From: Pseudomonas sp. MWU13-2100
Lineage (GTDB): Bacteria; Pseudomonadota; Gammaproteobacteria; Pseudomonadales; Pseudomonadaceae
DNA length: 64,000 bases
Direction: 5' to 3'
Assembly (NCBI RefSeq): GCF_023242365.1
Contig: NZ_JALLIX010000013.1
Coordinates: 82,088 to 146,087, forward strand
Shown: positions 37,258 through 47,105 of the stretch, in pieces
Numbering within the stretch: position 1 is the first letter of the stretch
Layout: every line of letters starts with the position of its first letter
The notes under the pieces: model-generated
What the model saw: the letters and a program-made list of their open reading frames with translations, nothing else
What the model was told of the DNA's origin: nothing
Database searches by the model: none
Program-made: the position numbers and the translations under genes

Positions 37258-37905
37258 ATGCGTAATCTGATTCTCAGCGCCGCACTCGTCACCGCCAGCC
37301 TGTTCGGCATGACGGCCCAGGCCGCCGATGTGCCGCTCGAAGCCGGCAAGACCTACGTGGAACTGAGTAACCCGGTGCCGGTTGCCGAGCCGGGCAAAAT
37401 CGAGGTGGTCGAGCTGTTCTGGTATGGCTGCCCGCATTGCTACGCTTTTGAACCGACCATCAACCCTTGGGTTGAGAAGCTGCCCAAAGATGTGAATTTC
37501 GTGCGTATTCCCGCGATGTTCGGCGGCCCTTGGGATGCCCACGGCCAGTTGTTCCTGACCCTGGAAGCCATGGGGGTGGAGCACAAGGTGCACGCGGCCG
37601 TGTTCAATGCCATCCAGAAAGAACACAAGAAGCTCACCGACAAGCAAGAGATGGCCGATTTCCTGGCCACTCAGGGTGTTGACAAGGACAAGTTCCTGGC
37701 GACCTTCGACTCGTTCGCCATCAAAGGCCAGATCGTCATCGCCAGAGACCTTGCCAAGAAGTATGAAGTCAGCGGTGTCCCCACCATGATCGTCAACGGC
37801 AAATACCGCTTCGACCTTGGCACCGCCGGTGGCCCTGAAGCCGCGCTGAATGTCGCTGACCAGTTGATCGCCAAAGAGCGGGCGGCCATGGCGGTGGCCA
37901 AGTAA
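37258..37905 (+). CDS. dsbA: Periplasmic thiol:disulfide oxidase DsbA
   Basis: A 215-residue oxidase that introduces disulfides into exported proteins. The signal peptide ends AQA before ADVPLEAG. The active site is Cys58-Pro-His-Cys61 and the cis-proline loop is VSGVPTM. I start at ATG 37258, with AGGAG about 7 bases upstream; the longer frame from 37156 is not needed. The next gene starts 10 bp after the stop. Confidence 0.95.
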   Translation: MRNLILSAALVTASLFGMTAQAADVPLEAGKTYVELSNPVPVAEPGKIEVVELFWYGCPHCYAFEPTINPWVEKLPKDVNFVRIPAMFGGPWDAHGQLFLTLEAMGVEHKVHAAVFNAIQKEHKKLTDKQEMADFLATQGVDKDKFLATFDSFAIKGQIVIARDLAKKYEVSGVPTMIVNGKYRFDLGTAGGPEAALNVADQLIAKERAAMAVAK

Positions 37906-37915
37906 GGCCGCCGCC

Positions 37916-38776
37916 GTGATCGGGCGCTGGGGGACGGAGCGTCTCGTTGGCTTGCATGAGCCCAAGGTCAACGAGCATCACCTGGAGAGCACCGGCCTGC
38001 CGGCGGACAACCGCCTGCGCCTGCTCAGTTTCAATATCCAGGTGGGTATCAGCACGCAGCGTTATCGACATTACCTGACCCGTGGCTGGCAACATCTCTT
38101 GCCCGCCACGGGGCGGGCGGACAACTTGCAGAAGATCGGCGGCCTGCTCGCCGATTTCGACCTGGTGGCCCTCCAGGAGGCCGATGGCGGTAGCCTGCGT
38201 TCAGGCTACGTCAATCAGGTCGAGCACCTGGCGCAGCTCGGCGCCTTTCCCTACTGGTACCAGCAACTCAATCGCAACCTCGGGCGCCTGGGCCAGCACA
38301 GCAATGGGGTACTGAGCCGTTTGCGGCCCTCGGCGATCGAGGATCATCCCCTGCCGGGGCCGGCCGGGCGCGGGGCGATTCTCGTGCGGTTTGGCGAGGG
38401 CCCGGAAGCCCTGGTGGTGGTGATGATGCACCTGGCCCTGGGGGCGCGGGCACGTACCCGGCAACTGGCTTATGTCCGCGAGCTGATCGGTGGTTTTCGG
38501 CACCTGGTGCTCATGGGCGACATGAACACCCAGGCCAGCGACCTGCTGCTACACTCGCCTTTACGCGACCTCGGCTTGCTCGCACCGCAGGTGGAAGCCA
38601 CTTTTCCCAGCTGGCGTCCACAACGTTGCCTGGACCACATTCTGCTCAGCCCCAGCCTGACCCTGGAGCGAGTCGAGGTGCTGGCCCAACCTATTTCCGA
38701 TCATTTGCCGGTAGCCGTCGAAATTCGTCTGCCAGGCTCCATCGGTTCTGATACGTTGCCGGCCTTGAGTAGCTAA
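37916..38776 (+). CDS. Endonuclease/exonuclease/phosphatase-fold protein
   Basis: A 286-residue EEP-superfamily hydrolase. The fold motifs appear in order: LLSFNIQVG near residue 37, VALQEADGG near 84 with the metal-binding glutamate, MMHLALG near 175, LMGDMNTQ near 203, and SDHLPVAVEI near 262. It has no signal peptide. The substrate could be a nucleic acid, phospholipid or sugar phosphate. GTG at 37916 has AAGG about 8 bases upstream. It sits between dsbA and the diguanylate cyclase, as PA5488 does. Confidence 0.85.
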   Translation: MIGRWGTERLVGLHEPKVNEHHLESTGLPADNRLRLLSFNIQVGISTQRYRHYLTRGWQHLLPATGRADNLQKIGGLLADFDLVALQEADGGSLRSGYVNQVEHLAQLGAFPYWYQQLNRNLGRLGQHSNGVLSRLRPSAIEDHPLPGPAGRGAILVRFGEGPEALVVVMMHLALGARARTRQLAYVRELIGGFRHLVLMGDMNTQASDLLLHSPLRDLGLLAPQVEATFPSWRPQRCLDHILLSPSLTLERVEVLAQPISDHLPVAVEIRLPGSIGSDTLPALSS

Positions 38777-38793
38777 ATCTCGCGGACGCCGGC

Positions 38794-41001
38794 ATGAGCA
38801 GCGAAGAAGTCGAACGCTGGAAAGAGAAATACCTTAAAAGCATTGAACAACAGGAAAAGCTCGAGCGTCGTTGGGACGCCCGTCTGGACCTGCTTCGCCG
38901 TGGGCTGGTACGCAGTACTCTGGCGGCGGAAGGCACCGACCGCGCGGTCGACCAATGCATGAAGGAAATGCGCGATATCGTGCGCAGCGACGATATGGAC
39001 GCAGGGCTCGCCGCCCTGTTGCCGCGGTTGGAAAAGGCCGTGCTCGACTCTGAACAGCGCCGCGAGACCCGCGCCGAACAGGTGAGTACCGCGTTGAGCG
39101 CGCTGGTGACCCAGCTGCAATCCCTGCCATTGCCCCGTGAAGTCAGGCGGCCGCTGAAGAACTTCGCCAAGCAGCTTGAGGGTCGTGTCGGTCAGGCGCG
39201 GGAGATCCCGTTGCTGCTCAGCGAGCTCAGTGGCCTGCAAGGCAAGGCACTGACGCAGCTTGAGCAGCCGGTTGAGCCGGGTCGCCCCGGTCTGTTGCAA
39301 CGGTTGTTCGGTAGCAAGGAGAGCGGGCCGGAAACCGCCCCGGGGCAGCCACCGGTTCCGTCCGCCAGGGTCGAAGAGGTTTCGGCCCGCAGGGTCGAAC
39401 CCTCGGCGCGTGAGCCCGAAGTTCAGGTGTCGGAGCCTGTTCATACACCCGCCCCCACGGCGCCAGCCATCGTCGCACCTGCTCCGGTAGCCACCCAGGA
39501 CATCGCGCCAGCCGCGCCGCCGGCCCCTGAGGCCGCAGTCGAAGTCATGGCGTCAGTCGCACCCGAAGTGCCTGGGCCGTCGCCCGCTGCCGCGCCTGAG
39601 CCGGTACCCACGGCCCAGCCGGTCGATGCTGTGGCCTATGTACCGCCGGTGGTTGTGCCGCAGATACCGGCCGCCGTCGCCGAGCCGGTGGCCGAAGTGC
39701 CGGCCGTGGTGTCGACGAGCGTGGGTGAACAGCCGCCGTCGCCGACACTGGCTGTCGAGCCCGGTGTAGTGTCGCTGTCTGTCATCAAGGCGGCCGACCC
39801 GGCTGAAGCGCCGGCCCCTGCGCTGCGCCTCGTGCCAACGGTGTTTCTCGACAGCCTGCCGTTACCCGCTGTGATGGCTGAAGCGCTGGCGGCCGTCGAC
39901 CCGGAGTACCCCGAGCCGGATGTGCTGTTTGCCTTGCCCGAGTCCCCGGAGCCGTCCTACAGCTCAGTGGCCGAACACATCGAATCGACGTTGCTGGGCC
40001 TGCTCGATGACCTCACCCTGCCAGAGCGTCACCAGGCCCATGCCGAGGCCATGCGCCAACGCCTCGAACATGGGTTGAACTGGTATGAATTGCTGCCGAT
40101 CCTCGATGATCTTGCGGTGTTGATGCTGGCGATCAACGACAGCGGCCAGCGTGACTTCCAGATCTATCTCAAGCAACTCAACGAGCGCCTGGAGTCGTTC
40201 CAGAGCAACCTGCAGGCGGCCAGTGCCGGCCATGCCGAAGGGCGTACGGCGGCGAACGAGTTGCACAGTCAACTGCGCGAGCATGTCGATAGCCTGCAAA
40301 GCAGCGTGCAGGATGCCTCGGACCTGGACAGCCTCAAGCACGTCCTGGAAAGCCGCCTCGAAGGTTTGCTGGGCACCATGGACCAGCATCAGCAACAACG
40401 GGCGATCCGCGAGCAGGAAGTCGCGGTGCGCCTGCAAAGCCTGGCCGAGCGCGTGGCGCATATGGAGCAGGAAGCCCAGGGTTATCGTGACCACCTTGAG
40501 GAGCAGCGCCAGAAAGCCCTGGTCGACCCGCTGACCGGCTTGCCCAATCGCGCGGCCTGGAGCGAGCGGTTGGAGCAGGAGATGGCGCAGTGGCAGCAGC
40601 ATGGCAACACCCTGCTGATCGCCATGCTCGACCTCGATCACTTCAAGCGGATCAACGACAACTACGGCCACCTGGCCGGTGACAAGGTGTTGAAGATCAT
40701 TGCCGGCGAGCTGCGCAAGCGTCTGCGGGCCGGTGACTTCATCGCCCGTTTCGGGGGCGAGGAGTTTGTCCTGCTGGTGCCCAATACCCCGATCATGGCG
40801 GGGCTCAAGCTGGTCGAGGGCTTGCGCGCAGCCATCGAGGCCTGTCCGTTCCACTTCAAGGGTGAGCGCGTGACGATCACTGTGTCGGTCGGGTTGTCGG
40901 CGTTCAGGGCCGGCGAGCGCAGCGATCATGCGTTGAAACGAGCCGATGAGGCGCTTTACCGGGCCAAGAATGCCGGGCGCAATCGTATCGAGCAGGGCTG
41001 A
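38794..41001 (+). CDS. dgcH: Diguanylate cyclase with long Pro/Ala-rich linker
   Basis: A 735-residue cyclase that makes c-di-GMP from GTP. Residues 1-165 form a helical N-terminal region, 170-390 an Ala/Pro/Val-rich, probably disordered linker, 390-560 another helical and coiled-coil part, and 565-735 the GGDEF domain. The active site GGEEF is at residues 654-658 and the inhibitory site RAGD lies five residues before it, so both catalysis and feedback should work. No membrane segment is visible. It matches the PA5487 (DgcH) position. A strong hairpin follows the stop. Confidence 0.88.
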   Translation: MSSEEVERWKEKYLKSIEQQEKLERRWDARLDLLRRGLVRSTLAAEGTDRAVDQCMKEMRDIVRSDDMDAGLAALLPRLEKAVLDSEQRRETRAEQVSTALSALVTQLQSLPLPREVRRPLKNFAKQLEGRVGQAREIPLLLSELSGLQGKALTQLEQPVEPGRPGLLQRLFGSKESGPETAPGQPPVPSARVEEVSARRVEPSAREPEVQVSEPVHTPAPTAPAIVAPAPVATQDIAPAAPPAPEAAVEVMASVAPEVPGPSPAAAPEPVPTAQPVDAVAYVPPVVVPQIPAAVAEPVAEVPAVVSTSVGEQPPSPTLAVEPGVVSLSVIKAADPAEAPAPALRLVPTVFLDSLPLPAVMAEALAAVDPEYPEPDVLFALPESPEPSYSSVAEHIESTLLGLLDDLTLPERHQAHAEAMRQRLEHGLNWYELLPILDDLAVLMLAINDSGQRDFQIYLKQLNERLESFQSNLQAASAGHAEGRTAANELHSQLREHVDSLQSSVQDASDLDSLKHVLESRLEGLLGTMDQHQQQRAIREQEVAVRLQSLAERVAHMEQEAQGYRDHLEEQRQKALVDPLTGLPNRAAWSERLEQEMAQWQQHGNTLLIAMLDLDHFKRINDNYGHLAGDKVLKIIAGELRKRLRAGDFIARFGGEEFVLLVPNTPIMAGLKLVEGLRAAIEACPFHFKGERVTITVSVGLSAFRAGERSDHALKRADEALYRAKNAGRNRIEQG

Positions 41002-41017
41002 GTACCAGGCCAGGGTT

Positions 41018-41047
41018 CTGTAGGCGCCGGCAAGCGGGCGCCTACAG
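41018..41047. terminator. Collapsed REP hairpin after the cyclase gene
   Basis: CTGTAGGCGCC and GGCGCCTACAG form a perfect 11-bp stem around an eight-base loop, 16 bases after the stop. The arms are the outer parts of a REP pair brought together. No T-run follows. Confidence 0.6.
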
Positions 41048-41184
41048 TGACCGTGTTGAGTGAAATGCGGGTGCCAGGGTCAAGATACCGCTAGAGGTTG
41101 TATCAGGTAACAGTGTATTGGGCGCTGCTGGGCCTGCCAGTACGTTATGCTGTCAAATTACTGTCTTCGTTTGTTGCGGCTGCC

Positions 41185-41964
41185 ATGAAACTGCTCCCCT
41201 TCCTTCTTTCAATCCTGCTGCTGGCGGGCTGCGCCAGCGGTCCGCGCATCGACACCAGCCACCCTTCGGTCAATTACGACAACCGGGTGCAGTTCGTGGT
41301 TCTGCATTACACCTCGGCGAACATGGAAAACTCGCTGCGGTTGCTGACCCATGGCCAGGTCAGCAGCCATTACCTGATCGGCGACGACCCGCGCGCCACC
41401 GTCTACAAGCTGGTGGATGAGAGCCAGCGCGCCTGGCACGCCGGGGAAAGCGAGTGGCTGGGGCGCACCTGGCTGAACTCCAGCTCCATTGGTATTGAAA
41501 TCGTCAACCCGGGTTTCCGCGATACCCCCACCGGGCGCGTCTGGTACCCCTACAGCGAAGCCCAGATCCAGGCGCTGGTCTTGCTGCTCAAGGACATCGT
41601 CAAACGCAATCACATCGAGCCGCGCAATGTGATTGGCCATAGCGATATCGCCCCTTTGCGCAAACAGGACCCGGGGCCGCTGATGCCCTGGAAGCGCCTG
41701 GCTGCAGAAGGCCTCGGCGTATGGCCTGACGAACAGGCGGTCGCCCAGCAGCAGGCCGCCTACGTCGCGCAACTGCCGAGCGTCACCTGGTTCCAGCAGC
41801 AGCTCAAGCGGCTGGGCTATGCCTCACCGCAGACCGGCGAGCTGGATGTTGCCACGCGCCATGTCCTGGCGGCCTTCCAGATGCACTTCCGCCCCAGCCG
41901 CTTCGACGGCCTGCCGGATGCGCAAAGTGCGGCGATTCTCCAGGTGCTCAATCAGTCAGAATAA
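41185..41964 (+). CDS. ampDh2: Outer-membrane N-acetylmuramyl-L-alanine amidase
   Basis: A 259-residue zinc amidase that cuts the stem peptide from anhydro-muropeptides or murein in the periplasm. The lipobox LAGC puts the acylated cysteine near residue 16. Zinc ligands are His in VVLHYT near 46 and His and Asp in GHSDIAPLRKQDPGP near 150-165. A peptidoglycan-binding domain fills residues 190-259. I start at ATG 41185, where the lipoprotein signal begins. Length and position match AmpDh2 (PA5485). Confidence 0.92.
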   Translation: MKLLPFLLSILLLAGCASGPRIDTSHPSVNYDNRVQFVVLHYTSANMENSLRLLTHGQVSSHYLIGDDPRATVYKLVDESQRAWHAGESEWLGRTWLNSSSIGIEIVNPGFRDTPTGRVWYPYSEAQIQALVLLLKDIVKRNHIEPRNVIGHSDIAPLRKQDPGPLMPWKRLAAEGLGVWPDEQAVAQQQAAYVAQLPSVTWFQQQLKRLGYASPQTGELDVATRHVLAAFQMHFRPSRFDGLPDAQSAAILQVLNQSE

Positions 41965-42040
41965 TGTCACCGCCGGACGGTCAGCGCCGAACCGCCAATC
42001 TGTTGCTATAACTCATTGGTAAATCTTCGGATATTCGCTG

Positions 42041-43654
42041 ATGCCGGCTCGCCAGACGTTGCGCTCCTGGTTCCATCGTCCCTGGTCGCTGGCATTGCTG
42101 GCGGCTCTGCTCAGTGTCGCCCTGTTGTCGGCGGGTAGCCTGGGGGTGGTGATGCACCAGGTCAGACAGCACGAAAGCGAACAAATGAATGCCCAGGGGC
42201 AGCGTTTCCTGGAGCGGCTGGAGCAGCTTTTCGGGCAACTGCGCGAGGGGCTCGACCAATTGGAGGCCCAGCCCCTGCGCGATTGCAGCCTGGCCATGAT
42301 CGGCACCTTGCAGCAACTGAGCTTCAACTACCGCTTTATCTACAAAGCTTTCTATGTCGACGCCACCCAGTCCTGTTCCAACTGGCCGAATCAGGATGCC
42401 CACGTCGCCTCGCGAGCGCCGGATATCCGCGGACCGACCTACAGCTATTGGCTCAATACCTCGGCCCAACCCAATGACAACCTGGCCGCCCTGATGCTGG
42501 GGCGCGGTCATTTCCGGGTGTCCACCTCCCGCGGGCATTTGAGCGATGTGGTGGAGTTGCCGCCAGGGGCGAGCCTGCTGGTGGTGGTCGACCATGGCCG
42601 GCGGGCGATTCCGGTGCTCGGGCCGGCCCAGGACTGGCCGCCCCCCGGCTGGCCCGCGAAGGGCAAGGATCCGCTGCTGATCACGGCGAATGAACTGATC
42701 TATCGCATGCCCACCCGCACCCCGGAATACCAGTTGGTGATGGTCGCGCCGCGCGCGGCGATGCCACTGCCGGTCGACCCGCTGTGGTGGTGGTTGTTCT
42801 CGGTGAGCCTGCTGATTGCCTTCTGCATCGGTGGCCTGACCTTGCAACTGGCCCGCCAGCGCCAGTCGCTCAATGGTGAGCTGCAAGGCGCTCTGCGGCG
42901 CGGCGAATTCCAGGTCTTGTATCAACCGATCTTCGACCTCGGCAGCCGCCATTGTGTGGGGGCCGAGGCCTTGATCCGCTGGCGCCGGCCGGACGGCACG
43001 CTGACCAGCCCCGACCTGTTCATTCCCCTGGCGGAAAATACCGGGCAGATCCGTCAGATCACCGATTTTGTCCTGCAACGGTTGCTGGACCAACTGGGTC
43101 AACTGCTGCGGGCCAACCCGCAGTTGTATATCTCGGTGAACCTGGCGGCCTGCGATGTCATGGTGCCGCGTATTGGCGAGGTGATTGCCGACCTGTTGCG
43201 GGTGCACCGGGTCAGTGCCCGGCAGATCGCCTTCGAAGTCACCGAGCGCGGGCTGATCGACGTGGTGGTGGCCCGGGACAATTTGCAGGCCCTGCGCAAT
43301 GTCGGTCATCAGGTCCTGATCGACGACTTCGGCACCGGCTATTGCAGCCTGGCCTATCTGCAAACCCTGCCGGTGGACTGCCTGAAGATCGACAAGGCCT
43401 TTATCGATGCCCTGGGCCATGATGCCGCCAGCAGCGGCGTGGCGCCGCATATCATCCGCATGGCCCATGCGTTGCACTTGCGGGTGATCGCCGAAGGTAT
43501 CGAGTCCGAGCACCAGGCTCTGCTGCTCAGTAGCGAAGGGGTCAATTACGGCCAGGGTTGGCTGTTCGCCCAGGCGTTGACGGCGGTGCAGTTCGTCGAG
43601 TTGATCACCCGTGGTCGGCGCCTGGCTTCACGGCGTCTGGACGACGAAGCCTAG
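42041..43654 (+). CDS. CSS-motif EAL-domain c-di-GMP phosphodiesterase
   Basis: A 537-residue membrane protein. Two helices (about residues 15-38 and 245-268) flank a periplasmic CSS-type sensor with redox cysteines in DCSLA near 80 and SCSNW near 110. The cytoplasmic EAL domain from about 285 keeps its catalytic set: AEALIRW, EVTERG, DDFGTGY and AEGIESE. In related proteins DsbA/DsbB oxidise the sensor pair and keep activity low, so the nearby dsbA is of interest. It faces kinB convergently with 12 bases between stops. Confidence 0.92.
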   Translation: MPARQTLRSWFHRPWSLALLAALLSVALLSAGSLGVVMHQVRQHESEQMNAQGQRFLERLEQLFGQLREGLDQLEAQPLRDCSLAMIGTLQQLSFNYRFIYKAFYVDATQSCSNWPNQDAHVASRAPDIRGPTYSYWLNTSAQPNDNLAALMLGRGHFRVSTSRGHLSDVVELPPGASLLVVVDHGRRAIPVLGPAQDWPPPGWPAKGKDPLLITANELIYRMPTRTPEYQLVMVAPRAAMPLPVDPLWWWLFSVSLLIAFCIGGLTLQLARQRQSLNGELQGALRRGEFQVLYQPIFDLGSRHCVGAEALIRWRRPDGTLTSPDLFIPLAENTGQIRQITDFVLQRLLDQLGQLLRANPQLYISVNLAACDVMVPRIGEVIADLLRVHRVSARQIAFEVTERGLIDVVVARDNLQALRNVGHQVLIDDFGTGYCSLAYLQTLPVDCLKIDKAFIDALGHDAASSGVAPHIIRMAHALHLRVIAEGIESEHQALLLSSEGVNYGQGWLFAQALTAVQFVELITRGRRLASRRLDDEA

Positions 43655-43666
43655 GTTCTGGGAGCG

Positions 43667-45445
43667 CTAGAGCGGCAGCGCCATATAGAACTGCGTGCCC
43701 TGCCCCGGTCTTGAATACACGCCCATGCGCCCGCTGTGCAATTGCACGATCTCCTTGCACAGAGCCAGGCCCAGGCCGGCACCACCTTTCTTACGGCCGA
43801 CCTGGACGAAGGGTTCGAAGATCCGTCCCTGTTGACCGTAGGCAATGCCCTCGCCGTTGTCCTCGACGCTGATGATGACCCGCTCGCCATGGCGTCGGGC
43901 CTGCAGGCGAATCTGCCCGCCCCGGGCGGTATGGCGCAGGGCATTGTCCAACAGGTTGTCGAGCACGCGTTCCAGTTGCGGTTGATCGGCAGGCAGGCGC
44001 GGCAAGGGCGGTTGCAGCTCCACCTGCAGGTCGATGCCCTGGGCCAGGGCCCGCTCGGCATAGCGCAGGCGGCAGGCTTCGAGTAAGGGCTCGATGTCGC
44101 AGGGCACCAGGCTGAGCTTCTGCATGCCGTTCTGGTAGCGGGAGAAATTCAGCAGGTCGTTGATCAATTGCATCAGCCGCTGCATTTCTTCGTTGACCGT
44201 GTTCAGCAGGTCCGCCTCCCGCGATTCACTGTCGAAATGTACGCGCTCCTGCAACAGGCCGAAGGCCATGTGCATGCCGGTGACCGGCGTGCGCAATTCG
44301 TGGGAAGCGCGCAGGACGAACTCGCTGCGTACCCGCTCGAAGGCCCGCTGTTCGGTAACGTCATGGAGCACCATCACCGCGCCGAGAATATGGCCTTCGG
44401 TGTGGCTGACCGGGGTCAGGCTGTAGGTCAGCAAGCGGGACTCGCCTTCGACCTCGACCTCAAGGTCTTCCGGCGCCCGTTCCAGGCTGGCGCCGCGCAG
44501 GATCGATTGCAGCTGTTCGTCCAGCTCGGGCCGCTGCAGCGCCTCACCAAGGCGTTGGCCCAGGCGATCACCGTCCCAGCCCAACTGGCGTTGCGCCACT
44601 GGATTGAGGTGCTCCAGACGGCCTTCGCGGTCAATCATCAACAGCCCGTCGTCGATGCTGTCGAGCACGGCCTGCAAGCGCTGCTGGCCGGCGAGCAATT
44701 CGTCGATGTTGGTTGCCTGATGCTGGCGCAGGGCTTCGGCCATGATGCCGAAACGTCGGGTCAGCAGGTTCATCTCGACGGCCGAGGAAATCGGCAGGGT
44801 CACTTCGAAGTTGCCCTGGCCGATGTGGTCCGCCGCCTCGGCCAGGGCTTCGATGGGCGCGCCGAAACGCTGGGCGATGCCGTGGGCGGTAATGAAGCCG
44901 ATGATCAGCACCGCCAGCCCGACAAATCCCAGTAGCCCGGCCACCAGTAGCGCCCGCTCGCGGGCACTGCTCTCCGTGCTACTGATGTTGTCCAGCGCCT
45001 GCTTGTGCTCGGCGATCAGGCCGTTGCGCAGGACGTTGAAGCTGCTGGTGAGCGCCTCGGTGCTGCCCGTGCCGTTGCGTGAACGGGCGAAGGCCTGGAG
45101 AAACTGCTCGTAGTCGATCCGCGCCTGGGCGAAGCCGCTGCGCACAGCGCTGCTCTGCTCATGCTCGATGCCTTCGTTGAGCAGTTGCAGGTAGTGCTCG
45201 CGCGAGGCCTCGAGCGCGGCCTGGTCCGGTTTGTCGCTGAGCATCAGGAGCAACTGGTCGCCCAGGCTCTGGCGCAGTTTGAGGCCAAGGTCCAGGGTGA
45301 TGAAGTTCTCGCTGATCAGCGACTCCTGGGTCTTGGCCATCTGCATCACGCTGACCAGGCCGAGCATCAGGCCCAGCAAGGCGACGGTGATCAGCGCCGA
45401 GATACTCAGGAAGAGCCGGGTGCGCAGCTTCATCGTGAGTCTCAT
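43667..45445 (-). CDS. kinB: Sensor histidine kinase/phosphatase KinB
   Basis: A 592-residue inner-membrane sensor. Two helices (about residues 11-35 and 165-187) enclose a four-helix periplasmic sensor, followed by HAMP, a PAS domain near 255-370, the phosphoacceptor His382 in RASHELRTP and a kinase core with VEDNGEG and GLGLALCKE. KinB phosphorylates and, mainly, dephosphorylates AlgB, controlling alginate, virulence and biofilm genes. It lies 10 bp after algB and is co-transcribed. A second possible start lies four codons in. Confidence 0.94.
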   Translation of the reverse strand: MRLTMKLRTRLFLSISALITVALLGLMLGLVSVMQMAKTQESLISENFITLDLGLKLRQSLGDQLLLMLSDKPDQAALEASREHYLQLLNEGIEHEQSSAVRSGFAQARIDYEQFLQAFARSRNGTGSTEALTSSFNVLRNGLIAEHKQALDNISSTESSARERALLVAGLLGFVGLAVLIIGFITAHGIAQRFGAPIEALAEAADHIGQGNFEVTLPISSAVEMNLLTRRFGIMAEALRQHQATNIDELLAGQQRLQAVLDSIDDGLLMIDREGRLEHLNPVAQRQLGWDGDRLGQRLGEALQRPELDEQLQSILRGASLERAPEDLEVEVEGESRLLTYSLTPVSHTEGHILGAVMVLHDVTEQRAFERVRSEFVLRASHELRTPVTGMHMAFGLLQERVHFDSESREADLLNTVNEEMQRLMQLINDLLNFSRYQNGMQKLSLVPCDIEPLLEACRLRYAERALAQGIDLQVELQPPLPRLPADQPQLERVLDNLLDNALRHTARGGQIRLQARRHGERVIISVEDNGEGIAYGQQGRIFEPFVQVGRKKGGAGLGLALCKEIVQLHSGRMGVYSRPGQGTQFYMALPL

Positions 45446-45455
45446 GGTGGGCTAC

Positions 45456-46802
45456 TCACAGGTTGTACTGTTTACGTTTGCGGTACAGCGTCGAGGCGTC
45501 GATGCCCAGAGTCCTGGCGGCCTGGTCGAGGGTGTCGCTGGTGGCCAGCACGGCGCCGATATGGGCTTTTTCCAGCTCGTCCAGGCTCAGCGCGGCGCCG
45601 ATACGCGGTGCGCTGTGGGTCGGTTGTTCGGCCATGCCCAGGTGGCTGATTTCCACGCGCTCCTGGGGACAGATGATGCTGGCGCGTTCGACCACGTTGC
45701 GCAGTTCGCGGATATTGCCTGGCCAACGGTAATTGAGCAGGGCTTCGCGGGCTTCATCGCCGAAGCCGCGGGCCGGTCGCGCGTATTCCTTGACGAAGCG
45801 GGCGAGGAAACGATCGGCCAGCATCAGGATGTCTTCACTGCGCTCGCGCAGGGGCGGCAGGTGCAGGGTGATGACGTTCAGGCGATAGAGCAGGTCCTCG
45901 CGAAAACGCCCGTCACGGACCATGTCTTCGAGGTTGAGGTTGGTCGCGGCGAGAATCCGCACATCGGCCCGCCGCGTCACCGGATCGCCGACCCGCTCGT
46001 ATTCCTTGTCCTGGATAAAGCGCAGCAGCTTGGGTTGCAGGGTCAGGGGAAAGTCACCGATCTCGTCGAGAAACAGGGTCCCGCCGTCGGCCTGGTTGAC
46101 CCGGCCCAGGGTGCTTTCGCTGGCGCCGGTGAAGGCTCCGCGGCTGTGGCCGAACAGCTCGCTTTCCATCAGCTCGGCGGTCAGCGACGGGCAGTTGATG
46201 GTCACGCAGGACTTCTTCGCCCGTTTGCTCCAGCCATGGATGGCACGGGCCAGTTCGCCCTTGCCGGTCCCGGACTCGCCGAGGATCAGGATGTTGGCAT
46301 CGGTGCCGGCCACCTGCCGCGCGGTTTCCAGCACCGCCATCATCGACGGGCTGTGGGAGTCGAGGCCGTCCTTGGGCTTGCGCACTTCACCTTCCAGGGC
46401 TTCGAGGCGGGCCGACAGTTGCCGCACTTCCAACTGCTTGGCCGTGGCCAGGCGCAGTTGGTCCGGGCTGCACGGCTTGACCAGGTAATCGGCGGCCCCG
46501 GCCTGGATGGCATCGACCGCGGTGTCCACGGCGGAATGGGCGGTGACGATCACCACGCGCATCCAGGGCGCCTGGATGCGCATCTGGGCGAGAACATCGA
46601 GACCGTTGTCCTCGCCCAGACGCAGGTCGAGGAAACACAGGTCGAAGACCTGGCGCTGCAACAACGCCTCGGCCTGGGCGGCGCTGTTCGCCGTGGCGAC
46701 GGTGTAGCCTTCGTCTTCCAGGCAATAACGAAAGGTGCGAAGGATGGCAGACTCATCATCCACCAGCAGAATACGGCCTTGATGTTCCGTGGCTGATTCC
46801 AT
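45456..46802 (-). CDS. algB: NtrC-type response regulator AlgB
   Basis: A 448-residue regulator. The receiver domain (1-125) has the phosphorylated Asp59 in FLDLRLG. The AAA+ domain (about 145-375) has Walker A GESGTGKGE, the sigma-54 contact loop GAFTGA and Walker B DGGTLFLDEIGD. A Fis-type helix-turn-helix ends the protein (TLDQAARTLGIDASTLYRKR). AlgB activates the alginate operon with KinB as partner. It is transcribed away from a 446-base gap that also holds a sigma-54 promoter on the other strand. Confidence 0.96.
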   Translation of the reverse strand: MESATEHQGRILLVDDESAILRTFRYCLEDEGYTVATANSAAQAEALLQRQVFDLCFLDLRLGEDNGLDVLAQMRIQAPWMRVVIVTAHSAVDTAVDAIQAGAADYLVKPCSPDQLRLATAKQLEVRQLSARLEALEGEVRKPKDGLDSHSPSMMAVLETARQVAGTDANILILGESGTGKGELARAIHGWSKRAKKSCVTINCPSLTAELMESELFGHSRGAFTGASESTLGRVNQADGGTLFLDEIGDFPLTLQPKLLRFIQDKEYERVGDPVTRRADVRILAATNLNLEDMVRDGRFREDLLYRLNVITLHLPPLRERSEDILMLADRFLARFVKEYARPARGFGDEAREALLNYRWPGNIRELRNVVERASIICPQERVEISHLGMAEQPTHSAPRIGAALSLDELEKAHIGAVLATSDTLDQAARTLGIDASTLYRKRKQYNL

Positions 46803-47036
46803 CTCCCATGCTCCTTTAGTAAAAGTTTCCAGTTTGTTCCGGAAATATCCGGCACGTTAGAGAGCTGTTTCTGATTGACCTATGACAAGCAGGGTAACGG
46901 TCTCCGCCTCTGATTGCTAACCCGCTGATTTGGGGAATTTTTTAGGCTCTTTGCTTCCGACAGCCAGGCTCTCAGCTAATTCCTACTGATTTTCTGACTA
47001 TTTATTCTTGAAATTAGGCTATTTCCTACGGACTCA
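46803..47036. other. algB upstream region
   Basis: AT-rich spacer upstream of algB with no gene. It should contain the algB promoter, but I see no convincing sigma-70 or sigma-22 pair. Confidence 0.4.
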
Positions 47037-47053
47037 TCGTGCAATACGCACGA
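47037..47053. promoter_or_regulatory. Inverted repeat, possible enhancer site
   Basis: TCGTGC-AATAC-GCACGA is a perfect 6-base inverted repeat about 95 bases before the sigma-54 -24 element, the normal distance for an activator site. A second repeat GCATC-N6-GATGC lies at 47065-47080 and shares CGTGCA. AlgB is the nearest candidate activator. Confidence 0.5.
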
Positions 47054-47105
47054 CCGTATGATGAGCATCGTGCAGGATGCTGGTTGGTCAATCTTATTTA
47101 TTTTT

